In this document: positions 25,093 to 34,391 of the stretch, in pieces | Layout of the letters: each line of letters starts with the position of its first letter | Numbering within the stretch: the first letter of the stretch is position 1 | Source: Alphaproteobacteria bacterium PA4 | Lineage (GTDB): Bacteria > Pseudomonadota > Alphaproteobacteria > Sphingomonadales > Sphingomonadaceae | Assembly: GCA_002256005.1 (NCBI GenBank) | Contig: NKIQ01000004.1 | Location: 1-40,440, forward strand | Reading direction: 5' to 3' | Length of the DNA: 40,440 nucleotides | Notes under the pieces: model-generated | What the model saw: the letters and a program-made list of their open reading frames with translations, nothing else | Told to the model about the DNA's origin: nothing | The model's database searches: none | Made by a program: the position numbers and the translations under genes

Positions 25093-25128
25093 AAAGGCCC
25101 GGACTCCGGGGGAAGAGTCCGGGCCTTT
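25093..25128. terminator. Bidirectional terminator
   Basis: AAAGGCCCGGACTC (25093-25106) and GAGTCCGGGCCTTT (25115-25128) form a perfect 14-bp stem with an 8-nt loop. It lies 6 bp after the hydrolase stop and 20 bp after the end of the convergent PEP-CTERM gene, with A/T-flanked ends on both sides, so it should stop both transcripts. Confidence 0.9.
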
Positions 25129-25148
25129 CGCGGCGTCAGATGGTCAGG

Positions 25149-25799
25149 TCAGGCTGAAACCACCCGGCCGCGACGGCGACGGGCGGCAAAGCCGACCATG
25201 CCGAAACCGGCGATCATCAGCGCCCAGCTCGCCGCTTCCGGCACGGCGCTGATCGCGACATTGTCGAGCACGATGCCGAATTCGCTCTGGTCGAGGCTGC
25301 GGAACTGGATGTTCTGGAACGCGCTGCTGGCCACGAAGCGATAGGTGTAGGTCTGCCAGCGCATGTCGGTCGGGCTGTTGGCATCGGTGAGCACATAGTC
25401 GAAGATGCTGGGTGAGCCACCGGTTGCCGAAACCACGGCGCGCTTGGTCTTGGGGCGCACCGCCGGATCATTGGGGTCGGCCGACAGGTCGAAGCTGATC
25501 TGATAGGTCAGACCCTGGGTGAAGCCGCCGATGCGCTGCATCACGCCGCCGGGCGTGCCGGTCGACAGATCGACGCTGCGGTTGCCGTTGGACGCCTGAT
25601 AGACGGTCGAATCGACCAGATCGACGCCGTCTGCCAGCACTTTCCAGCCGGGCAGCGAGGTGCTGTCATCGGTCGCCAGAGCCGCAACCCCGGACGGGCC
25701 GATGGCGATCCCGTCTTCAAAGCTGCCGTTGACGACCGTGACGGCGCCGGCCGCGCTGGACAGCGCCAGCGCCGACCCCATCAAAAGCAAAAGTCTCAT
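25149..25799 (-). CDS. PEP-CTERM-type sorting-domain protein, DUF642-like
   Basis: The 216-aa exported protein has a signal peptide (MRLLLLMGSALALSSAAGA), then a beta-rich domain beginning VVNGSFEDG with LPGWKV and VDLV, like the DUF642/choice-of-anchor groups. The C-terminal sorting signal is VPEAASWALMIAGFGMVG followed by ARRRR. This is the sphingomonad W-A form of the PEP-CTERM tail, read by an exosortase that moves the protein to the cell surface. The third residue of the motif is Ala rather than Pro. GGGAG lies 7 nt before the ATG. No exosortase gene is in the window. A sigma-54-like promoter and two dyads lie upstream. Confidence 0.87.
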   Translation of the reverse strand: MRLLLLMGSALALSSAAGAVTVVNGSFEDGIAIGPSGVAALATDDSTSLPGWKVLADGVDLVDSTVYQASNGNRSVDLSTGTPGGVMQRIGGFTQGLTYQISFDLSADPNDPAVRPKTKRAVVSATGGSPSIFDYVLTDANSPTDMRWQTYTYRFVASSAFQNIQFRSLDQSEFGIVLDNVAISAVPEAASWALMIAGFGMVGFAARRRRGRVVSA

Positions 25800-25817
25800 G
25801 CTACGCTCCCTTAACAA

Positions 25818-25837
25818 CGCACACGTCGATGTGTGCG
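25818..25837 (-). promoter_or_regulatory. Stem-loop at the 5' end of the PEP-CTERM leader
   Basis: CGCACAC and GTGTGCG form a 7-bp stem, extended by a G-T pair, around a TCGA loop. It lies just downstream of the start point predicted from the sigma-54-like promoter (about 25840) and just upstream of the ribosome-binding site, so it may protect the 5' end of the mRNA or modulate translation. Confidence 0.45.
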
Positions 25838-25849
25838 GCAGTCAAGGTG

Positions 25850-25868
25850 ATGCAGTTTTCATGCCAAA
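25850..25868 (-). promoter_or_regulatory. Sigma-54-like promoter of the PEP-CTERM gene
   Basis: The minus strand reads TTGGCATGAAAACTGCAT, against consensus TTGGCACG-N4-TTGCAT. The GG (25865-25864) and GC (25853-25852) elements are spaced exactly as RpoN needs, with two mismatches elsewhere. It predicts a transcription start near 25840 and a leader of about 40 nt. Confidence 0.55.
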
Positions 25869-25920
25869 CCGAAAAATACGACAAAACAGCCAATTTGGCT
25901 CTATTTGATATTTGTGGCCT

Positions 25921-25960
25921 GTAAGCCGTGGTTTACAAGACCCGGTAAATATCGATTTAC
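25921..25960 (-). promoter_or_regulatory. Two dyads, candidate upstream activator sites
   Basis: On the minus strand two 16-bp elements, GTAAATCGATATTTAC (25960-25945) and GTAAACCACGGCTTAC (25936-25921), share GTAAAnC at one end and TTAC at the other. Their centres are 24 bp apart and about 88 and 112 bp upstream of the predicted start, the usual distance for activators of sigma-54 promoters. They lie within an AT-rich 241-bp gap (25800-26040) that holds no gene. Confidence 0.45.
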
Positions 25961-26040
25961 TTTATTGAATTTCGCAAAAAATTATCTTTATTGTATTGTT
26001 TTCAAATCATTAAACTGGCAGCGGTCGTGATGATTTCTAA

Positions 26041-26841
26041 TTACAGGAAACGTGCCACAACTTCGCGATAACTGCGGCTGACCTTCACCTGGGTGTTCGA
26101 ACCCAGCACCAGGAAACATTCGCCATTGGTGTGCGGCTTCACGCTCTTGATATTGTCGAGATTGACGATGGTGGAGCGATGGATGCGCTGGAATTTGCGC
26201 GGATCGAGCCGCTTTTCCAGGTCCTTCATGGTTTCACGCAGGATCAGCGTCTGATCGGCGGTATAGATGCACATGTAATCGCCGGCGGCATCGATGCGTT
26301 CGATATCGCCGACATCGACGCGGAAGATCTGGCCGCGATCCTTGATGTTCAGCACCTTTTCATAGCGATTGGCCGCCGGCGCATCGCTGTCGCTGGCCAG
26401 ATCGTCGGGCATGGCATCGGGCGCCACTTCGGTCAGGATCTCCTTCAGCCGTTCGCTGTCCTCGCAGCTGCGCTTTTCATTGAGGCGCTGGCGCACACGG
26501 TCGATGGTGGCGGCCAGCCGCTCCTCCTCCACCGGTTTCATCAGATAGTCGACGGCCTGCGCCTCGAACGCCTTCAGCGCGTGCTGGCCAAAGGCGGTGA
26601 CGAAAACGAACAGCGGCGGTTCGATGTCCGACAGGCCGGCGACGACCGAAAAGCCGTCGAAGCCCGGCATCTGGATGTCGAGAAAGACGAGGTCGGGCTT
26701 CAGCGTCTTGACGGCGCGGATCGCTTCGCGGCCATTGGCGCAGCGCTCGATGATCTCGACATCGTCAAAGGCCTGCAGGCGCAGCTCCAGCCCCTGGATG
26801 GCCAGCGGTTCGTCATCGACGATGATGGTGCGGATGGGCAT
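26041..26841 (-). CDS. LytTR-family response regulator
   Basis: The 266-aa protein has an N-terminal receiver domain (acidic pocket DDE at 9-11, phospho-acceptor Asp55 in FLDIQMPG, Thr82, Lys102) and a C-terminal LytTR DNA-binding domain (about 165-266) with DIERIDAAGDYMCIYT, FQRIHRSTIVNL and VSRSYREVV. It follows the histidine kinase gene by 15 bp, so the two form a two-component system. LytTR regulators in other bacteria control cell-surface and envelope functions. The next gene downstream on the same strand codes for a surface-sorted protein. Confidence 0.93.
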   Translation of the reverse strand: MPIRTIIVDDEPLAIQGLELRLQAFDDVEIIERCANGREAIRAVKTLKPDLVFLDIQMPGFDGFSVVAGLSDIEPPLFVFVTAFGQHALKAFEAQAVDYLMKPVEEERLAATIDRVRQRLNEKRSCEDSERLKEILTEVAPDAMPDDLASDSDAPAANRYEKVLNIKDRGQIFRVDVGDIERIDAAGDYMCIYTADQTLILRETMKDLEKRLDPRKFQRIHRSTIVNLDNIKSVKPHTNGECFLVLGSNTQVKVSRSYREVVARFL

Positions 26842-26856
26842 GGGTTCCGGGCTTTC

Positions 26857-28035
26857 CTATTGGGCCGCGATGCTGTGCGGCGCCACGATGGGTGCCCCCA
26901 ATCGATTGTCATTGCGGCCATCGCCCCCGACGGCCGCAACACTGTTCTCTGTCTGATATGGAATGTCGATAAGCACGATCAACCCCTTGGGGGCATTATC
27001 GGCCAATTCGAAGCGGTGATCCTCGCCATAGGCCTGGACCAGCCGTTCGCGGATATTGGCGATGCCGACCTGCGTGCTGCCGGGGGAGGCTTCGCCCTGC
27101 GTGCCGGCCAGACCCGGCCCGGTGTCGGCGATGGTGATGACCAGCCGGTCGGCCATGCGGCGCGCATCGATGATGATGTCGGCGCCGTCTTCACTGGGCG
27201 TCACCGCATATTTGATGGCATTCTCGACGATGGGCTGCAGCAGCAGCGACGGCAGTCGCGCCTCCATGACATCGGGCGCGATATCGAAACGGGTGCGCAA
27301 CCGGCTTTCGAAGCGGGTGCGCTCGATATCGAGATAGAGCTTCAGCGCTTCGGCTTCCTGCGCGACCGTCGCCAGCCCCTCGCGCTCGCCGACAAGGCTG
27401 TAGCGCAGGAAGGAGGCGAGCCGTGACAGCATGGCATTGGCGCGCTCGGTCTGTTTCAGCAGCACCAGGGTCGAAATGGAATTCAGCGTGTTGAACAGGA
27501 AATGCGGGTTGAGCTGGTAGCGCAGCATCTCCAGCTGCGCCGAATTGGCCTGGGCCGCGACATTGATCATGCGTTCCGATTGTTCGGCCAGCATCAGATA
27601 ATAGTTGATGCCGTAATAAAGGCCCGTCCAGGCGCCGAGCACCGAGAAATCAAGGAGGATGGCGCCCAGGAACTCGATGCCCTGCGGTTGCCAGCCGGGC
27701 TGGTAGAAGGTGGCGTGCGCCCAGACCTCCAGCACCGAGAACAGCGCCGAAGCGCCGCCGAGGATGACGAGGCTCAGCGTCCAGACGAAGACCGGCTTCA
27801 TCGCGATGATGCGGCGATAGGCGGCGGCCATCAGCAGGGTCAGCGAAAAGCCGGTGGCGGTGACGATCACCGCCGGCAGGATGAAGGCAATGCCCATCGA
27901 ATTGGCGAGGCCCGACAGCGCGCGCAGCAGCAGATAGGCCAGCCAGCCGCCGCCCTGCAGAATCCAGAAGGCGCGATTCTTGTCGTGAAAAAAGCTGGTG
28001 CGGCGCAGATCATCGAACATGGCTGCCCCATCCAT
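26857..28035 (-). CDS. LytS/YehU-type sensor histidine kinase
   Basis: The protein is about 392 aa. Four membrane segments occupy residues 25-150, without a periplasmic sensor domain. The His_kinase (PF06580-type) core has His178 in YQLNPHFLFNTLNS, an N-box LLQPIVENAIKYA and a G-box DTGPGLAG with GIANIRERL. The tail of about 25 residues is extra. Start ATG 28035 is used; an ATG five codons in (28020) is also possible, and neither has a strong ribosome-binding site. The open frame further upstream is antisense to the glycosylase gene. It is cotranscribed with the LytTR regulator. Confidence 0.9.
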   Translation of the reverse strand: MDGAAMFDDLRRTSFFHDKNRAFWILQGGGWLAYLLLRALSGLANSMGIAFILPAVIVTATGFSLTLLMAAAYRRIIAMKPVFVWTLSLVILGGASALFSVLEVWAHATFYQPGWQPQGIEFLGAILLDFSVLGAWTGLYYGINYYLMLAEQSERMINVAAQANSAQLEMLRYQLNPHFLFNTLNSISTLVLLKQTERANAMLSRLASFLRYSLVGEREGLATVAQEAEALKLYLDIERTRFESRLRTRFDIAPDVMEARLPSLLLQPIVENAIKYAVTPSEDGADIIIDARRMADRLVITIADTGPGLAGTQGEASPGSTQVGIANIRERLVQAYGEDHRFELADNAPKGLIVLIDIPYQTENSVAAVGGDGRNDNRLGAPIVAPHSIAAQ

Positions 28036-28046
28036 AGCCGATTGTG

Positions 28047-28109
28047 CCGGAAATGGCGAACCGGCCGCCAAAGGCGCCAATGGCGGCCGGATTCCGCCAG
28101 CGTTTCCGG
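28047..28109. repeat. Long imperfect inverted repeat in divergent promoter region
   Basis: Arms pair as follows: CCGGAAA (28047-28053) with 28103-28109, TGGCG (28054-28058) with 28095-28099, AA with 28092-28093, and CCGGCCGCCA (28061-28070) with 28081-28090 around a 10-nt loop. In all 24 base pairs are interrupted only by short bulges. It lies in the 117-bp gap between the kinase (minus) and glycosylase (plus) genes. Confidence 0.7.
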
Positions 28110-28152
28110 TCGCGGGCTGTTCAGGCGGCCCGCAAGCCTTTATCCGGGTGGC

Positions 28153-28773
28153 ATGTCGCTTTCCGCCGAACAGCTGCGCCAGTCGCTCGATCATATCGCC
28201 GCGCTTGACCCCCGCATGGCGGCGGCGCTGGCCGGCGCCGGCTATCCGGAACCGCGGCTGCGCGATCGCGGCGCCGATACGATGATGCGCGCCATTGTCA
28301 GCCAGCAGGTCAGTACCAAGGCGGCGGCGAGCATCTGGACGAAACTGGAAGCGGCCTGCGGCGGCGACATGACCGATTATGCCCATATCGCGGCAATGCC
28401 GTTCGACCAGCTGCGCGGCGCCGGCCTGTCCGGGCAAAAGGCCAGCTATGTCCAGGGCCTTGCCCAGGCCGTCGCCAGCGGCCAGATCGATTTCCACGCC
28501 TTGCCCGAAGACGACGAGGCGGCGATTGCCGCGCTGACGGCGCTGAAGGGCATCGGGCGCTGGTCCGCCGAAATCTATCTGCTGTTCGCCGAAGGCCGCG
28601 GCGACGCCTTCCCGGCCGGTGACCTCGCCGTGCAGATCGCGCTGGGCCGCGTGCTCGGGCTCGACAGCCGGCCGAGCGAGAAGCGCACCCGCGAACTGGC
28701 GGAGGCCTGGCGGCCGCACCGCGGCGCGGCGGCGATCTTCCTGTGGCACCACTATAACATCGTTGCGTTATGA
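28153..28773 (+). CDS. DNA-3-methyladenine glycosylase II (AlkA-like)
   Basis: The 206-aa protein has the helix-hairpin-helix-GPD fold: MMRAIVSQQVSTKAAASIW near residue 44, the hairpin LTALKGIGRWSAEIYLLF, and the catalytic Asp157 in FPAGDLAV. It removes alkylated bases such as 3-methyladenine from DNA as the first step of base excision repair. It is shorter than E. coli AlkA (282 aa), lacking the N-terminal domain, as many bacterial members do. It overlaps the SpoU gene by four bases (ATGA). Confidence 0.9.
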   Translation: MSLSAEQLRQSLDHIAALDPRMAAALAGAGYPEPRLRDRGADTMMRAIVSQQVSTKAAASIWTKLEAACGGDMTDYAHIAAMPFDQLRGAGLSGQKASYVQGLAQAVASGQIDFHALPEDDEAAIAALTALKGIGRWSAEIYLLFAEGRGDAFPAGDLAVQIALGRVLGLDSRPSEKRTRELAEAWRPHRGAAAIFLWHHYNIVAL

Positions 28774-29585
28774 TCACCGACATCACCAGCCCGGCCAACG
28801 CCGTCTTCAAGGCGTTGAAATCGCTGAACGAGAAGAAGGGCCGGCGCGAAACGGGGCTGTTCCTCGCCGAAGGGCTGCGCGTCTGCACCGAAGCGCTGGC
28901 CATGGGCCATGTTCCCAAATATCTGATCTTCGCCAGCGATGCCGAGGCGCATCCGCTGACCCAGGCGCTGATCGCCGCCACCGTGCAGGCCCGCGGCCTC
29001 GCCATCCGCAGCACCCGCGAGCTGCTGCACCGGCTGACCGGCAAGGACAATCCGGGCGCCGTCGCCGCCGCCTATACCATTCCCGATACCGGGCTGGACC
29101 GCATAGACCGCAGCACCGCCAAGCTGTGGGTCGTCGCCGAAAATCTGAAGGACCCCGGCAATCTCGGCACCATGTTGCGCACCTGCGACGCCACCGGCGC
29201 CGGCGGCGTCATCCTGCTCGACCAGAGTTGCGATCCCTTCTCGCTGGAGGCAGTGCGCGCCTCGATGGGCGGCATCTTCACGCGGCAGGTGGCACAGGCG
29301 TCGGGCGCCGACTTCCTCCATTGGCTGCGCGCCGGCGCCGGCCAGCTGGTCGGCGCTGCGCTCGATGGCCACACCGTCGATTACCGCGCCCATAGTTTTG
29401 CCGCGCCGGTGTTCCTGTTCATGGGCAATGAACAGTCCGGTCTGCCGCCCGCGTACGTTGCCGCCTGCGATGCGCTGGTGCGGCTGCCGATGCGCGGCAC
29501 GGCGGATAGTTTGAACGTGGCGGTGGCAACGGCGGTGCTGCTCTATGCGGCGCTGGCGCAGCTGGAGCCGCTGGCGCTGGGTTGA
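28770..29585 (+). CDS. TrmH/SpoU-family RNA 2'-O-methyltransferase
   Basis: The 271-aa protein has an N-terminal substrate-binding domain and the C-terminal SPOUT knot with three motifs: NLKDPGNLGTMLR (about 125-137), FMGNEQSGLP (about 216-225) and PMRGTADSLNVAVA (about 239-252). It transfers a methyl group from S-adenosylmethionine to a ribose in rRNA or tRNA; the target site cannot be told from sequence. Start and stop show it is coupled to the glycosylase gene. Confidence 0.9.
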   Translation: MITDITSPANAVFKALKSLNEKKGRRETGLFLAEGLRVCTEALAMGHVPKYLIFASDAEAHPLTQALIAATVQARGLAIRSTRELLHRLTGKDNPGAVAAAYTIPDTGLDRIDRSTAKLWVVAENLKDPGNLGTMLRTCDATGAGGVILLDQSCDPFSLEAVRASMGGIFTRQVAQASGADFLHWLRAGAGQLVGAALDGHTVDYRAHSFAAPVFLFMGNEQSGLPPAYVAACDALVRLPMRGTADSLNVAVATAVLLYAALAQLEPLALG

Positions 29586-29588
29586 ATT

Positions 29589-29600
29589 GCCTCCGGCGGC
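29589..29600 (+). repeat. Truncated REP-like repeat head
   Basis: Only the head GCCTCCGGCGGC of the repeat family remains, in the 27-bp gap between the convergent methyltransferase and ABC permease genes. The hairpin part is missing, so it could be a decayed copy or a chance match. Confidence 0.4.
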
Positions 29601-29612
29601 CTCTAATCTAGC

Positions 29613-30826
<1,214 letters not shown>

Positions 30827-30830
<4 letters not shown>

Positions 30831-31552
30831 GCCGCGACCTCTGCATGCCCGAACAATGCCGCATCGGTCGGCGGGCCATCGTAGAACACCAGCCCGTCCT
30901 GGATGCGGACGACGCGGTTGGTCGCCTTGGCGACTTCGGGATCATGGGTGACGATGACGACGGTGACGCCCTTGTCCTCGTTGAGCGCGCGGAACAGCGC
31001 CAGCACCTCGATGCCGGTCTTGGTGTCGAGCGCACCCGTGGGTTCGTCGGCGAGCAGCAGTTCCGGGTTGTTGGCGAGGCTGCGCGCCACGGCGACACGC
31101 TGCTGCTGCCCGCCGGACAGCTGGCTGGGCCGGGATTTCGGCTTGTCGCCGAGGCCGACGCTGGCCAGCAGCGCCTGAGCCCGGGCCTCGCGCTCGGCGC
31201 GCGGTACGCCGGAATAGACCATCGGCAGCGCGACATTGGCCAGCGCCGAGAGCCGCGGCAGCAGGTTGAACTGCTGGAAGACGAAGCCGATGCCATCGTT
31301 GCGCAGCCGGGCCAGCTGGCCTTCCGACAGTGTTGCCGTATCGGTGCCTTCGAAGCGGTAATGGCCGTCCGTCGGTGTATCGAGGCAGCCGATGATGTTC
31401 ATCAGCGTCGATTTGCCGGAGCCGGACGGGCCCATGATCGCCATGAACTCGCCTTTCTCTACCGACACGGTCACCCCGTGCAGGGCGCGGAATGTTCCGG
31501 CTTCGGAGGCATAGTCCTTCACGACCGCATCAAGGGCGAGCAGCGCCGTCAC
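30827..31552 (-). CDS. MacB/LolD-type ABC transporter ATP-binding protein
   Basis: The 241-aa protein has Walker A GPSGSGKST (41-49), Q-loop VFQQFNLLPR, signature LSGGQQQRVAVARSL (from 145) and Walker B LLLADEPTGALD. It energises the MacB-type permease encoded next. In E. coli MacB these two parts are one polypeptide; here they are separate genes, a frequent arrangement in other bacteria. Both ends overlap neighbours by four bases. Confidence 0.95.
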
Positions 31553-32772
31553 GAATCGCTGCGCTCCCTGGTCGGTGCGCCCTTGCCATCGGCGCCGCGG
31601 CCGCCATTGGCGCTGGGCCGGCGGGTATCGGGCGGGCCGCCGAAGATGCCGCCGCCCTTCTTGTCCGGGGCATTGCTGGCGGTGATGACGATGTCGCCGG
31701 CGCTGAGCGGCCCGGCGACGATTTCGGTATTGTCGGCATCCGACGGCCCGGCGCGCAGCCGGCGCGGCTGCGGCTGGCCGTCCTTCAGCACGAACACCGT
31801 CACCATATCGGCTTGCGGCGCCCGCGCCTTGGCGCCCGGCGCCCGGCGCGGCTTGTAGCCCGCGGGCTTGAAGCTGAGCGCGGCATTGGGGACGAGCAGC
31901 ACGCCCTTGCGATCGGACACGACGAAGCTGGCATTGGCCGTCATCCCCGGCAGCAGCGCGCCATCGGGGTTCGCCGCCTTCACGATGACGGTGTAGGTGA
32001 CGACATTCTGCTGGGTGGTCGGGTTGAGGCGGATCTGGTCGACCTTGCCCTCGAACTTGCGGGTGCCATAGGCGTCGACGGTGAAATCCACCGTCTGCCC
32101 GGTCTTCACCTTGGCGATATCGGCCTCGGCGACTGCGGCCTCGATCTGCATTTCAGTGAGGTCGCGGGCGATCTGGAACAATGTCGGGGTGTTGAACGAG
32201 GCGGCGACGGTCTGACCGATGTCGATCTGCCGGCTGATGACGACGCCCGACACCGGCGAGCGGATCACCGAGAATTCGAGATTGGCGCGGTCCTGGCGGA
32301 TCTGCGCCTCGGCCTGCTGCACCTGGGCGGCGGCACTTTTGGCCGATGCCAGCGTCGTCTCATAATCCTGGCGGCTGATATAGTCCTGCTTCACCAGCTG
32401 GGCGGCACGCGCGGCATTGGCGGCCTGCAGTTGCGCGGTGGCGCGGGCGTTGGCGAGCTGGGCCTCGCTGGCCTGCAGCCGCGAATTGAACAGCGCCGGA
32501 TCGAGGCGCAGCAGCAGCTGCCCGGCCTTCACCCGATCGTTGAAATCGGCATAAAGCTCCTGCACCGTGCCCGACACCTGGGTGCCGACGGAAACGACGC
32601 GCACCGGGTTGATGATGCCGTTGGCGGTGATTTCCTCGGTCAAATCGCCCTTCACCACCTCGGCGGTCTTATAGGGGTCGATGACCGGGGGCGGGTTCAG
32701 CCGCTTCCAGACGAACCAGCCGGCGACCAGCGCGATCAGAATGGCGATGATGATCCAGCTGCGCCGCTTCAT
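31549..32772 (-). CDS. MacA-like periplasmic adaptor of efflux pump
   Basis: The 407-aa protein has an N-terminal membrane anchor (SWIIIAILIALVAGWFVW), a lipoyl-type half motif (GTVQELYADFNDRVKAGQLLLRLD split around a hairpin), an alpha-hairpin coiled coil (about 95-175), the second half RSPVSGVVISRQIDIGQTV, and a beta-barrel domain ending near residue 360. It bridges the inner-membrane transporter and the TolC-like channel. The C-terminus has a Gly/Pro/Arg-rich tail of about 45 residues not needed for the fold. AGGGA precedes the ATG. Confidence 0.93.
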   Translation of the reverse strand: MKRRSWIIIAILIALVAGWFVWKRLNPPPVIDPYKTAEVVKGDLTEEITANGIINPVRVVSVGTQVSGTVQELYADFNDRVKAGQLLLRLDPALFNSRLQASEAQLANARATAQLQAANAARAAQLVKQDYISRQDYETTLASAKSAAAQVQQAEAQIRQDRANLEFSVIRSPVSGVVISRQIDIGQTVAASFNTPTLFQIARDLTEMQIEAAVAEADIAKVKTGQTVDFTVDAYGTRKFEGKVDQIRLNPTTQQNVVTYTVIVKAANPDGALLPGMTANASFVVSDRKGVLLVPNAALSFKPAGYKPRRAPGAKARAPQADMVTVFVLKDGQPQPRRLRAGPSDADNTEIVAGPLSAGDIVITASNAPDKKGGGIFGGPPDTRRPSANGGRGADGKGAPTRERSDS

Positions 32773-32799
32773 GCCGAAAATCCCTGGATTATGCTCATC

Positions 32800-34230
32800 T
32801 CAGCGCCGTTCCCCATCGATCGCTTCGCCGATGCCGCCGACGGCGCGGGCCAGCTGGGCATTGGCGGTGCGGACATTGAATTCATTCTGCGCCAGCTGCT
32901 GGCGGGCGCCGGCCAGCGCACTCTGGGCGTTGAGCAGATCGGCAAAGGTGCCGACCCCGGCCTTGTAACGCCCCTGCGCCAGCGCGGCGGATTCCGTGGC
33001 GCTGGCGACCAGCGCCCGCGCCGTGACGAGGCTGGCCAGCGCATTGTCGAGCGCGACATAGTTGGAATAGACGCTCAGCCCGGCCTGTTGCCGTGTCTGT
33101 TCGGCCAGCGCCGTCTGTCGCTCGGCCTCGGCGCGGGCAGAGGCGATGTTGTAGCGCTGATTCCAGCCCGAAAAGATCGGAATGGCCAGCGACAGGCCGA
33201 CGACACCGCTGTTGCGATCGATGCTGGTATCGACGGCCGACAGCGTGTTGGTGGCGGATACCGATACGCTGGGCCGGCCGGCCGATTGCTGGGCGCGGAC
33301 ATTGGCGTTGGCATTGTCGACATTGGCGCGGGCGGCGACGATGTCGGGGCGCAGCCGCTCGGCATCGGCGATCAATGCATCGGCGCCGCGGCGGAGCATG
33401 TCGCCACTCGCCAGCGGCGCCGGCGGCGCGAGGTCGAGCGTCGTCTGCGGCGGCAGGCCGGCGGCGACCGCCAGCTGCGCTGCGGCGGTGCGGATGTTGC
33501 CGCGCGTCTGGATCAGCGTCAGCTCGGCCTGGGCCAGGCTGGTTTCGCCCTGCAACTGGTCGGCGCTGGTGGCGACGCCGGCGGTCTTGCGGCCGGCGGC
33601 GAGGTCGCGCGACTGGCGGGCAAAGGCGACATTGGCGATATTGGCCGTCTCGACGGCGCGATTGGCGAGCAGGCTGTTATAGGCGGTGACGACATTCAGC
33701 ACGACGCCCTGGGCGGCATCCGCGTACAGCGCCAGCGCGGCGCGTTGCCGGGCATCCGCCGCCTCGATCCGGGCAGCGCGGCCGCCGCCATCGAACAACA
33801 GGTAACGCACGGCGAGGCTGGCCGAGGTGTTGACCTGGTTGGAACTGCTGCTGCCGCCGATGATCTGGCCGTTGCTGTCGACAAAGCCGCCGGAATTGAA
33901 ACTGTCGTTGCGCACGAAGCTCGGCCCCACCGACAGGTCGACGGTCGGCAGATTGCCGGCGCGGGCGATGCCCTGGCCGGCGGCGGCGGCGCGCACGCTG
34001 GCCCAGGACACGCGGGTCTGCGGATTGCGGCACAGCGCGACATCGACGAGATCGGGCAGGGTCAGCGGCCGCGCCGGCAGCTCGCCACAGGGCGCCTGGC
34101 CGGCGCTGACCGGCGGCGGCGCCACCGGCATCAGCCCGCGCGGATCGTCATGACTGGACGGACCGGCCAGCGCCAGGCCCGGAATGCCGGCCACGATCAG
34201 GAACAGGGAGAGCCGGGAAATCGTCAACAC
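32800..34230 (-). CDS. TolC-family outer-membrane efflux protein
   Basis: The 476-aa protein has a signal peptide (LTISRLSLFLIVAGIPGLALA) and two similar outer-membrane efflux repeats with long helices; typical pieces are NPQTRVSWASVRAAAAGQG, YLLFDGGGRAARIEAADARQ and RYKAGVGTFADLLNAQSALA. It provides the outer-membrane channel for the macAB-like genes that follow by 27 bp. I chose GTG 34230, which has AAAGG 7 nt upstream; the adjacent TTG is an alternative. The frame continues upstream without a signal. It opens the four-gene operon. Confidence 0.91.
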   Translation of the reverse strand: MLTISRLSLFLIVAGIPGLALAGPSSHDDPRGLMPVAPPPVSAGQAPCGELPARPLTLPDLVDVALCRNPQTRVSWASVRAAAAGQGIARAGNLPTVDLSVGPSFVRNDSFNSGGFVDSNGQIIGGSSSSNQVNTSASLAVRYLLFDGGGRAARIEAADARQRAALALYADAAQGVVLNVVTAYNSLLANRAVETANIANVAFARQSRDLAAGRKTAGVATSADQLQGETSLAQAELTLIQTRGNIRTAAAQLAVAAGLPPQTTLDLAPPAPLASGDMLRRGADALIADAERLRPDIVAARANVDNANANVRAQQSAGRPSVSVSATNTLSAVDTSIDRNSGVVGLSLAIPIFSGWNQRYNIASARAEAERQTALAEQTRQQAGLSVYSNYVALDNALASLVTARALVASATESAALAQGRYKAGVGTFADLLNAQSALAGARQQLAQNEFNVRTANAQLARAVGGIGEAIDGERR

Positions 34231-34391
34231 GTCGCAACCTTTAACGCAGCAATGCCTTACGTGGCTAGCACAGTTCTTCCCCCGCGCGCGATGTCGCAGG
34301 CCGGCGTTCCTGCATACGAATACCCGCCACGCCGGCTGCGTCGGAATTGCGAACCGGCACGCCGCTGTGGCAAGGGCGATGCCGGGGGTTG

